Source of the DNA: Planctomycetaceae bacterium | GTDB taxonomy: Bacteria > Planctomycetota > Planctomycetia > Planctomycetales > Planctomycetaceae | Direction: 5' to 3' | Length of the DNA stretch: 7,548 bases | NCBI GenBank assembly: GCA_003445035.1 | Contig: DLVV01000064.1 | Span: forward strand, 1 to 7,548 | Part shown: piece by piece, positions 1 through 5,518 of the stretch | Layout of the letters: every line of letters starts with the position of its first letter | How positions within the stretch are numbered: position 1 is the stretch's first letter | Position numbers and translations under genes: made by a program | The notes under the pieces: generated by a model | Told to the model about the DNA's origin: nothing | The model's database searches: none | The model's input: only the letters and a program-made list of their open reading frames with translations

Positions 1-2728
1 GGCTGGTGACTTCACCGAGGATCCGGATGAATGCCAGCCGTTGGGCCTTGTTGGCTTTCGGATCCGCGATCGCCACCAGGGCTTTCCGCGTGGCATCGGG
101 CAGGCCCTGCCGGAGTTGGAGTGTGATGGACCCGCCACCGGTCTTCTTGATCGCAGCGATCAGTTCGTCGGGCAGATTGGACAGCGAACGACCGGCGAAG
201 GCTGTCTCGAAGCCCTTGATCAGGGTCTGCTGGTGGGCCTGGCTGGGTGCCAGTTGCAGCAGGCTGGCACAGGCCAGCAGGTCCTGCCGCGATCCTGCCA
301 GCGCGTATCGGCGGATGATCCGGTCGAGCACGTGAGATTTGACCAGTGGCAGATCCCAGATCGCCTTGTCTGAGAACAGGTCCACGACCTCCTTGTGATG
401 GTCGCCGGCCTTGGCCTCGATCGCCCACCACAGCAACAAGGGGATGTGAAGATCCTTCATGTCCGGGGTGTGGGTCAGCAGGTTGCGGATCACGGGCAGA
501 CAGATGTTCACCGGCAGCCGACGTGCCGAGGCGGCCAACTGGCTGCGGACCTCGGCGTAGGGTTCGCGAGCGGCAATCGAGATCAGCTTGGCACCGACCC
601 TGGCCGAAACCGCCTTGCGATCTCCCAGCAGGCGGACTGTCCACAAGCGAACGTAACGGTCTTCGTGGTCCAGTTGTTCCAGTGCCGCATCATCGTTCAT
701 GCCGCGGGACAGGTTGAGTGCCCAGAGTGCCTCGAGGGCCGTTTGACCGTCCTGCTTGCGGAGCAACTCGCGGAGAGCGGGCAGGGCGCTCCGGTCTCGC
801 CGGTCGGCCAGCAGTCGCAGGGCCGTCTGGCGATGCCACTTGTTGGGGTGCTTGAGCACCTCGACGAGGGCCGTTGTCGAGAGCTTCCCGTAATCGAAGG
901 CGGGGGTCTTCGGCCGGGTCCTGCCGGTCAGGCGGTAGACGCGTCCGCTTTCGGGTGTCACGCGGCCGGCGTAGTGGCTCGAGTGGTCGATCCGCTGTTC
1001 GTACAGGTCGCAGACGTAAATCGCGCCGTCGGGTCCAACCTTGATGTCGACCGGTCGGAACCACTGGTCGGTGCACTTGATCGGTCGATCGATGTCCCGG
1101 GTCTGGAACGTCGTCGTGTTCGGGCGGATCTCGCTCTGGACGACCTGTCCCTGCAGCGGCTCGATCCCGAACAGGCGACCATGGTATTTCTTGGGCAGCG
1201 TGTGTCCGTTGTAGATGACGAAGTTGTGAGTGAAACGCGGCACGCTGTTGTGTTTCATCGTGGGGAAGTAGCCGAAGGCGTATGGGTTGGAGAGCGCACC
1301 GTGCTTCGAAAAGCCCTTCTGCTCGTAAGCCCCCTGGACGTAGTGGAATCCCCGGGCGTTGCCGCCGTTGGTTCCCGAGAAGATGCGGCCCCTGGCATCG
1401 ATCTCGACACCGAACGTGTTGCCGCCACCCTCGGCGAAGATCTCGTACCGCCGCGTCTCGGGATGGTATCGCCAGATCAACTGGCCCATCGAGTGGGTCG
1501 GCTCGGTGTCGATCCCGGGACGCTTGATGTGGCCGGTTGTCGTGCTTCCCTGGCAGGCGTACAGCCAGCCGTCCGGTCCCCATCGCAGGCTGTTGGCCAC
1601 CGAGTGCGAGTCCTCGAGACCGAATCCTTCCAGCAGAACGATCGGGTCCGAGTCGGGGATGTCGTCGTCGTTCTGGTCGGGGTAGAAGAGCAGGTAGGGG
1701 GGATTCAGCACGAAGACGCCACCGCGTCCGCGGGCGAAGGAACTGGCGATGTTCAGCCCGTCGACAAACGTCTTGTGCTTGTCCAGTACGCCGTCACCGT
1801 CGGTGTCCTCGTGGATCGTGATCTTGTCTCGTCCACGGGCCCCGTGGGGCGGCGGCAGAGGCACCTTGTCGTAGACGGCCCGCAGGTACTTGTCGCGGCT
1901 GACCATCTTCAGCCCGGCGGGATCGGGGTACTGCTTGTAGTTGAGGACCCACAGCCGGCCCCGTTCGTCCCAGTTGATGAACAGCGGTTGACCGACCAGG
2001 GGTTCGGCCAGCACCTGCTCGAGCTTCAGGTCCTTGGCGACCTGAAAACTTTTGAGGGCCTCAGCGGGAGCCAGCGGATCGGTGTCTCCCTGCCGCCGGC
2101 GGAGATAGAGTTCGATGTTCTTGACCTGGTCCACTTTCGTGAAATACGCCGGTGCGTTGTCGGCCAGCTTTTGCGGGACGTCGCTTGTCGCCCAGTCCCG
2201 GTTGTCACCCGGGCGGTACTGCCATTTCCCCTCGGTGCGAATCGCACGTTTGCCGGAAAGCAGGATCGGCGCGGCGACCAGGAAATTGCTGCGGGCATCC
2301 TTCATGTAGGTCCGGATGGCGATCACATTGACCTGGCCGAACCTGATCGCCTTGGCGGGAAGCTGGAAGCGAGACTTCTCTCCAAGGCCACTGCGATACT
2401 GTGGCGGAAATGTGCCGGTGGCTCCGACCTGTTGTCCGTTGAGGAATGTCTGTCGAGCGTCGTCGACCGGTTCGACGTTCAATTCGACTTTCTGCCCCTT
2501 CCACTCGGACGGGACTTTGACGAAGCAGCGGTACCACGCGTAACCGTTCTTGGTGGCCAGTGCTCCGCCAAGTTGACGCTTCCACGAGTCGGGGATCGGC
2601 ACCAGGTGCCACTTCGCAGCCGGCTTCTGGTCCTGGGCCGATGCCTGTTCCAGCAATTGCCTGCCGATCAGCAACGACACTGCGAGACAGAAGACGGCCA
2701 CGCCGCCAGTCATGCGAATTCTGCTCAC
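1..2728 (-). CDS. PVC-type membrane-bound dehydrogenase-like beta-propeller protein with N-terminal jelly-roll and C-terminal HEAT repeats (3' end outside window)
   Basis: This is an uninterrupted minus-strand frame of 909 codons that runs off the left edge without a stop. The GTG start at 2728 has GAGG nine bases upstream; an in-frame ATG at 2713 is possible but lacks a good ribosome site. Residues 1-31 form a signal peptide (Arg-containing n-region, hydrophobic core VAVFCLAVSLLIG, cleavage likely after ASA), so the protein is exported. Residues about 40-165 resemble the beta-galactosidase/sialate-esterase jelly-roll (WHLVPIPDSW, AWYRCFVKVP, FLNGQQVG). Residues about 230-600 match the planctomycete propeller family named 'putative membrane-bound dehydrogenase': a DTDGDGVLD calcium-loop-like motif at 308-316, SHSVANSLRWGPDGWLY at 374-390, and WFRPVDIKVGPDGAIYVCD at 556-574. 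Residues about 613-905 are helical HEAT-like repeats. Many family members end in a cytochrome c domain; no CxxCH occurs in the visible part, so it would have to lie beyond the window. The dehydrogenase name is historical and the reaction is unknown. Confidence 0.9.
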   Translation of the reverse strand, partial: MSRIRMTGGVAVFCLAVSLLIGRQLLEQASAQDQKPAAKWHLVPIPDSWKRQLGGALATKNGYAWYRCFVKVPSEWKGQKVELNVEPVDDARQTFLNGQQVGATGTFPPQYRSGLGEKSRFQLPAKAIRFGQVNVIAIRTYMKDARSNFLVAAPILLSGKRAIRTEGKWQYRPGDNRDWATSDVPQKLADNAPAYFTKVDQVKNIELYLRRRQGDTDPLAPAEALKSFQVAKDLKLEQVLAEPLVGQPLFINWDERGRLWVLNYKQYPDPAGLKMVSRDKYLRAVYDKVPLPPPHGARGRDKITIHEDTDGDGVLDKHKTFVDGLNIASSFARGRGGVFVLNPPYLLFYPDQNDDDIPDSDPIVLLEGFGLEDSHSVANSLRWGPDGWLYACQGSTTTGHIKRPGIDTEPTHSMGQLIWRYHPETRRYEIFAEGGGNTFGVEIDARGRIFSGTNGGNARGFHYVQGAYEQKGFSKHGALSNPYAFGYFPTMKHNSVPRFTHNFVIYNGHTLPKKYHGRLFGIEPLQGQVVQSEIRPNTTTFQTRDIDRPIKCTDQWFRPVDIKVGPDGAIYVCDLYEQRIDHSSHYAGRVTPESGRVYRLTGRTRPKTPAFDYGKLSTTALVEVLKHPNKWHRQTALRLLADRRDRSALPALRELLRKQDGQTALEALWALNLSRGMNDDAALEQLDHEDRYVRLWTVRLLGDRKAVSARVGAKLISIAAREPYAEVRSQLAASARRLPVNICLPVIRNLLTHTPDMKDLHIPLLLWWAIEAKAGDHHKEVVDLFSDKAIWDLPLVKSHVLDRIIRRYALAGSRQDLLACASLLQLAPSQAHQQTLIKGFETAFAGRSLSNLPDELIAAIKKTGGGSITLQLRQGLPDATRKALVAIADPKANKAQRLAFIRILGEVTS

Positions 2729-2737
2729 AACCGAAAT

Positions 2738-2741
2738 CCTC
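2738..2741 (-). promoter_or_regulatory. Shine-Dalgarno-like site for the propeller gene
   Basis: Minus-strand GAGG sits nine bases before the GTG at 2728. It favours that start over the ATG at 2713, whose upstream bases show no clear purine-rich site. The choice adds five residues (MSRIR), giving the signal peptide a more basic n-region. Confidence 0.5.
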
Positions 2742-2760
2742 GTCTGAATCCCAGGAAACG

Positions 2761-2809
2761 CCGGGAATGGAGCCCGGACTGACTGAACACACCCCTGTTT
2801 TACTGGGGT
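2761..2809. repeat. Two short inverted repeats in the leader of the propeller gene
   Basis: Two perfect 5-bp inverted repeats are visible: CCGGG (2761-2765) with CCCGG (2773-2777), loop 7, and ACCCC (2791-2795) with GGGGT (2805-2809), loop 9. They lie 33-81 bases upstream of the propeller start, so they could be leader hairpins or operator half-sites. Neither is followed by a real U-tract on the minus strand, so they are weak as intrinsic terminators. In GC-rich sequence 5-bp arms may arise by chance. Confidence 0.3.
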
Positions 2810-2835
2810 TGGTGGCGGGATGCGAGTTGGTGCGA

Positions 2836-2886
2836 TTCGCCCACCGATCAGTTGGCGAACCCAGTGGGGACACCCCGGATGACTGG
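2836..2886 (-). terminator. Tandem stem-loops just downstream of the peroxidase stop, possible terminator or mRNA 3' end structure
   Basis: Two adjacent inverted repeats start 14 bases past the peroxidase stop. The first pairs CCAGT (2861-2865) with ACTGG (2882-2886), enclosing a GGGG-ACA-CCCC hairpin (2866-2876) with a 5-base bulge. The second pairs TTCGCC (2836-2841) with GGCGAA (2854-2859) around a GATC-centred loop. No run of U follows either, so classic intrinsic termination is not shown. The structures could instead cap the mRNA end or attenuate read-through into the propeller gene. Confidence 0.35.
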
Positions 2887-2899
2887 TGAGGACCTTCAA

Positions 2900-3982
2900 C
2901 TACGGGAGCCGGGGGGGCGTGACTTTCAACGGTTTGCTGCTGAGAGATTCCAGGAAAGCCACGATATCGGAGATTTCCGAAAAGCTGTTGCCCAGCAGCG
3001 GCTCCACGTCGAGTGGAATGCCGTCGGGGGTCGTCGTGGGGACACCCCGGTAGTAGAACGTGACGACCGCTTCCAGGGTCTTTTGCGAGCCGTCGTGCAT
3101 GTAGGGGGCAGTCAGGGCGACATTGCGGAGCGAGGGGGTGCGAAACCGGAAGGCGTCGCCGGGTTTTCCCGTGACCGACTGCCGTCCCTTGTCTTTCCAC
3201 GATACGCCGACACGGTAGAACTTGCCGTCGCTGAGCAATGGCCCGTTGTGACACCGGATGCATCCGGCAGAACCTCGAAAGGCCTCCAGGCCTCGCCGGG
3301 CTTCTTCCGACAGCGCCTTCTCTTCACCAGCCAGAAAACGATCCAGTGGGGACGGTTCCGAGATCAGTGTCCTCTGATACGCCGCGAGTGCCCTGGCGAT
3401 TCCCGTCTGCGTGACATCCGAGTTGAACACGCGTCGGAACTGGCCGGCGTAACCGGGAACGGCGTTGAGTTCGGTTTCGAGGGCTGCCAGGCCCTGGTTC
3501 ATTTCGACCGGAGATCTGATCGGCAGCAGGGCCTGCTGTTCCAGGCTGTTGGCTCGGCCGTCCCAGAAGAGGTGTTTGAAGAGTCCGGTGTTCAGGACGG
3601 TGGGCGTGTTGCGGGACAACGATTTCCCCTGTTGTCCCCTGGCTGTTGTCCGGTGGTCGGTGAAAGCGCGGGCCGGCAAGTGGCAACTCGCGCAGCTGGT
3701 CTTGTTGTTGCCGGAGAGGCGAGGGTCGAAGAAGAGCTGCTTCCCCAGTGTCACCTTGGCGGCGGTTGTCGGGTTGTCCCTGGGAGTGGGAACCGAACGG
3801 GGCAGATGGGCCAGGCGTGGTTTGCGGGAGGTTTTTTCCGGCTCTCGTCCCTGCGCCGTTGGTGATATCAGCTGGCTCGAGAAACAACTGCAGGCTACCA
3901 GGATGAGACAGGGCCAGCGGAGACGCGGCCGGTAGCGAAAGGTTCGCTTCCAGCACTGCGATGATCGGTGTCGATGGTCCAT
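2900..3982 (-). CDS. Diheme cytochrome c peroxidase (CCP/MauG family), exported, possible lipoprotein
   Basis: This 360-residue protein belongs to the bacterial diheme peroxidase family, which reduces hydrogen peroxide in the periplasm with electrons from small cytochromes. Two heme-c sites are visible: CASCH at residues 97-101, within the family block FDPRLSGNNKTSCASCH, and CIRCH at 241-245, followed by NGP. Other family marks are FWDGR (139-143) and APYMHDGS (about 292-299). The Met in that block is the usual axial ligand of the electron-transferring heme; MauG has Tyr there, so a classical peroxidase is more likely than a MauG-type enzyme. The N terminus is Arg-rich, then WPCLILVAC, whose LVAC fits a lipobox with Cys31. 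The chosen ATG at 3982 is 8 bases after the transporter stop, suggesting one transcript and translational coupling, though no clear Shine-Dalgarno is seen. An upstream ATG at 4048 would add 22 residues and overlap the transporter by 58 bases; it makes a worse leader. The stop is TAG at 2900-2902. Confidence 0.92.
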   Translation of the reverse strand: MDHRHRSSQCWKRTFRYRPRLRWPCLILVACSCFSSQLISPTAQGREPEKTSRKPRLAHLPRSVPTPRDNPTTAAKVTLGKQLFFDPRLSGNNKTSCASCHLPARAFTDHRTTARGQQGKSLSRNTPTVLNTGLFKHLFWDGRANSLEQQALLPIRSPVEMNQGLAALETELNAVPGYAGQFRRVFNSDVTQTGIARALAAYQRTLISEPSPLDRFLAGEEKALSEEARRGLEAFRGSAGCIRCHNGPLLSDGKFYRVGVSWKDKGRQSVTGKPGDAFRFRTPSLRNVALTAPYMHDGSQKTLEAVVTFYYRGVPTTTPDGIPLDVEPLLGNSFSEISDIVAFLESLSSKPLKVTPPRLP

Positions 3983-3990
3983 GCTGCAGT

Positions 3991-5319
3991 TTACGGCCGT
4001 TCGGAGACCTGGCCGTCGTCGTCGGATGCTGTGTCGCCTGCTTCCCATTCATGTTCATGTTCATGTCGAGATGCCGGTGGCACGATAAACAGCCAGACCA
4101 GGCCGCCGATACCACTGATGACGCAGGCCACGGCGATGGAGCCGGACCAGCCGATAGATGGGTGCTCGGCCATGACCGGGGTCAGGATCGGAGCAATCAG
4201 GCCGCCGACATTGCCGCCGGTGTTCATAAAGGCTCCAGAGAGGCCTCGTGACTTGCCGCCGATGTCGGTGGCCGTCGTCCAGAAAACTCCCTCGCACATT
4301 CCGGCGGCCGCCATCGAGATCCCCAGGCAGATCGAGATGTTGAGGAAACTGGACAGGTTGACCGCGATCAGGCCGAAGACGGCCCCCAGCCCCATGCCGA
4401 TGATCACGATCGCCCGGCGGCCCCATGTCGTGCCCAGCCACCCGCACAGCAGATCGGTGCAGCGACCGCCAAAGGCCATGCCGGCTCCCATCGCCAGCAT
4501 GATCCAGAACTGTGACCAGCGGGCGTCGACGGCTGGGATTCCCAGCACGTCCTTGAAGTAGTAGCCCATCCAGTAAAAGAACAGGTACTGGAAGTACCCG
4601 TAGGCTGCGTAGCTCAGCGTGATCAGCCACAGGTTGGACTGCCCCAGCAGTGACCAGGCGGTTGTGGAGTCGTCAGTTTCTGCAGACTCCTGAATCTGAA
4701 ATCCGGTTTCCTCGGTCCGTGCCGGCGGCGGTGGCAGTGACGGCGACGCAAAAAACCACCACACTCCGGCGAAGGCAATCAGCATCGAGCCGCTGACGAC
4801 AAACGCCCATTGCCAGGTCAACTCGTCTATCAGCCAGCCGAATGCCGGGTAACAGCACGCGATGCCGACCAGAGCTCCGGCAGTGACCATCCCGTTTGCG
4901 GTGGCGTGACGGTCTGTGGTCGTGGCGTCGGAGACGGCGTGTGCAGCACCCGGATGCAGCGGTGCATTACACATTCCGCCCAGCCCGCGAATCACCAGCA
5001 GGCAGACCAGGAAGGCCATCGGCGAACTGGTCACCCAGCCCAACGCGCCGGTGAGGATGACAAACGTGCCCATGGTCACGCCGTACAGGGTCAGCGTGCG
5101 AGCCGATCCGATGCGGTCGATCAGCCAGCCACCTGGCAACATGGCGATCGTGTAGACGATCAGGAACGTCGTGTAGACCCATCCCATATCGGTTGGGTCG
5201 ATGCCCATCTCCGGGATGAACATCTCGTCGCCGGCGACCGAGATGCCGACGCGGTTGAAATGACCGAGCGCCGCGTAACCCATCAGCAAAGCGACGACTC
5301 GCCACCTGTTGCCGGACAC
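3991..5319 (-). CDS. Major facilitator superfamily transporter, ACS (anion:cation symporter)-like
   Basis: This 442-residue inner-membrane protein has about 12 hydrophobic segments. Their order fits the ACS branch of the MFS, whose known members import hexuronates, glucarate, galactonate, phosphate or other organic anions with protons. Segment 1 covers about residues 7-25 (ALLMGYAALGHFNRVGISVA), keeping the Arg after it that is typical of ACS proteins. MFS motif A lies at 64-74 (GWLIDRIGSAR). A hydrophilic central loop covers about 197-228, rich in Pro and acidic residues, and segment 7 begins near 231. The end (419-442) is a soluble acidic tail opening with HEHEHEWE. The GTG start at 5319 is preferred because AGGAG lies 9 bases upstream and the protein then begins shortly before segment 1. 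A TTG at 5415 in the same frame would add 32 hydrophilic residues and is less likely. The TAA stop is 8 bases before the peroxidase start. Substrate is not predictable from the residues alone. Confidence 0.88.
   Translation of the reverse strand: MSGNRWRVVALLMGYAALGHFNRVGISVAGDEMFIPEMGIDPTDMGWVYTTFLIVYTIAMLPGGWLIDRIGSARTLTLYGVTMGTFVILTGALGWVTSSPMAFLVCLLVIRGLGGMCNAPLHPGAAHAVSDATTTDRHATANGMVTAGALVGIACCYPAFGWLIDELTWQWAFVVSGSMLIAFAGVWWFFASPSLPPPPARTEETGFQIQESAETDDSTTAWSLLGQSNLWLITLSYAAYGYFQYLFFYWMGYYFKDVLGIPAVDARWSQFWIMLAMGAGMAFGGRCTDLLCGWLGTTWGRRAIVIIGMGLGAVFGLIAVNLSSFLNISICLGISMAAAGMCEGVFWTTATDIGGKSRGLSGAFMNTGGNVGGLIAPILTPVMAEHPSIGWSGSIAVACVISGIGGLVWLFIVPPASRHEHEHEWEAGDTASDDDGQVSERP
4048..4065. 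repeat. Hexanucleotide tandem repeat (TTCATG x3) encoding a His-Glu run
   Basis: Three perfect copies of TTCATG on the plus strand read as CATGAA x3 in the transporter frame, giving H-E-H-E-H-E at residues 419-424. A change in copy number would keep the frame, altering only the tail length. The first base of the repeat is also part of the unused upstream ATG of the peroxidase frame. Confidence 0.8.
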
Positions 5320-5328
5320 GAAGCGTCT

Positions 5329-5333
5329 CTCCT
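5329..5333 (-). promoter_or_regulatory. Ribosome binding site that sets the transporter start
   Basis: Minus-strand AGGAG (followed by A) lies nine bases before the GTG at 5319. It is the best Shine-Dalgarno match in the window and is the main reason to choose this GTG over the farther-upstream TTG at 5415. Confidence 0.7.
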
Positions 5334-5506
5334 GGTCGAGCCTGTCGTTGCCCAAGGGGATTGCGGTATCTTGAAAACGGTTCAAAGGTCCCCGACTGGG
5401 GGCACCGCTGTCCAATTCACTCCGTACAATCTAGTCTGCTCGATGTCCGATTGATATGAAGGTGAATGGGATCCTGAAATTCGACAAACAGGTCCTTGGC
5501 GGTTGT

Positions 5507-5511
5507 GGGAG
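5507..5511 (+). promoter_or_regulatory. Ribosome binding site that sets the PSCyt1 gene start
   Basis: GGGAG is followed by a 7-base spacer and the GTG at 5519. Starting there gives a short, ideal signal peptide. The ATG at 5456 has no purine-rich site before it and would place 21 polar residues ahead of that peptide. Confidence 0.6.
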
Positions 5512-5518
5512 CTTCCGA

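Larger units (their letters stand above)
5320..5518. promoter_or_regulatory. Divergent intergenic region between the transporter and PSCyt1 genes
   Basis: These 199 bases separate the two divergent starts and must carry the promoters for both directions. Visible elements are a TTGAA-AACGG-TTCAA inverted repeat (5371-5385) as a possible operator, a GGT-CCCC / GGGG-ACC hairpin (5387-5406, with a two-base GC bulge), and a plus-strand TACAAT (5425-5430) resembling a -10 box. No matching -35 box was found 16-18 bases upstream of TACAAT, and no convincing minus-strand pair was seen, so exact promoter positions are unresolved. An in-frame ATG at 5456 could extend the plus-strand gene into this region. 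Confidence 0.45.

Noticed and set aside
395..2782. A 795-codon open frame on the plus strand opposite the propeller gene
   Set aside because: The minus strand in the same region encodes a clear signal peptide and recognisable propeller and HEAT motifs, while the plus-strand product is low-complexity with no known domain. Long antisense open frames are common in GC-rich genes.
2205..3263. A 352-codon minus-strand frame bridging the gap between the peroxidase and propeller genes
   Set aside because: It overlaps both real genes in another frame, crosses the intergenic gap, is rich in Arg, Pro and Ser, and shows no domain or plausible leader.
2900..3982. MauG-type enzyme
   Set aside because: The residue in the APYMHDG block is Met, as in classical diheme peroxidases, whereas MauG uses Tyr; no methylamine dehydrogenase genes are nearby.
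3983..4048. Peroxidase start at the upstream ATG (4048)
   Set aside because: It would put 22 additional Arg-rich residues before an already long leader and overlap the transporter by 58 bases, with no ribosome site.
3961..4561. Plus-strand frames with Met-Phe repeats across the peroxidase-transporter junction
   Set aside because: The Met-Phe run is just the antisense reading of the CATGAA repeat in the transporter gene; no ribosome site or conserved motif supports it.
5320..5415. Transporter start at the TTG (5415)
   Set aside because: The extra 32 residues are hydrophilic and not typical before segment 1, while the GTG at 5319 has a strong AGGAG site at the right distance.
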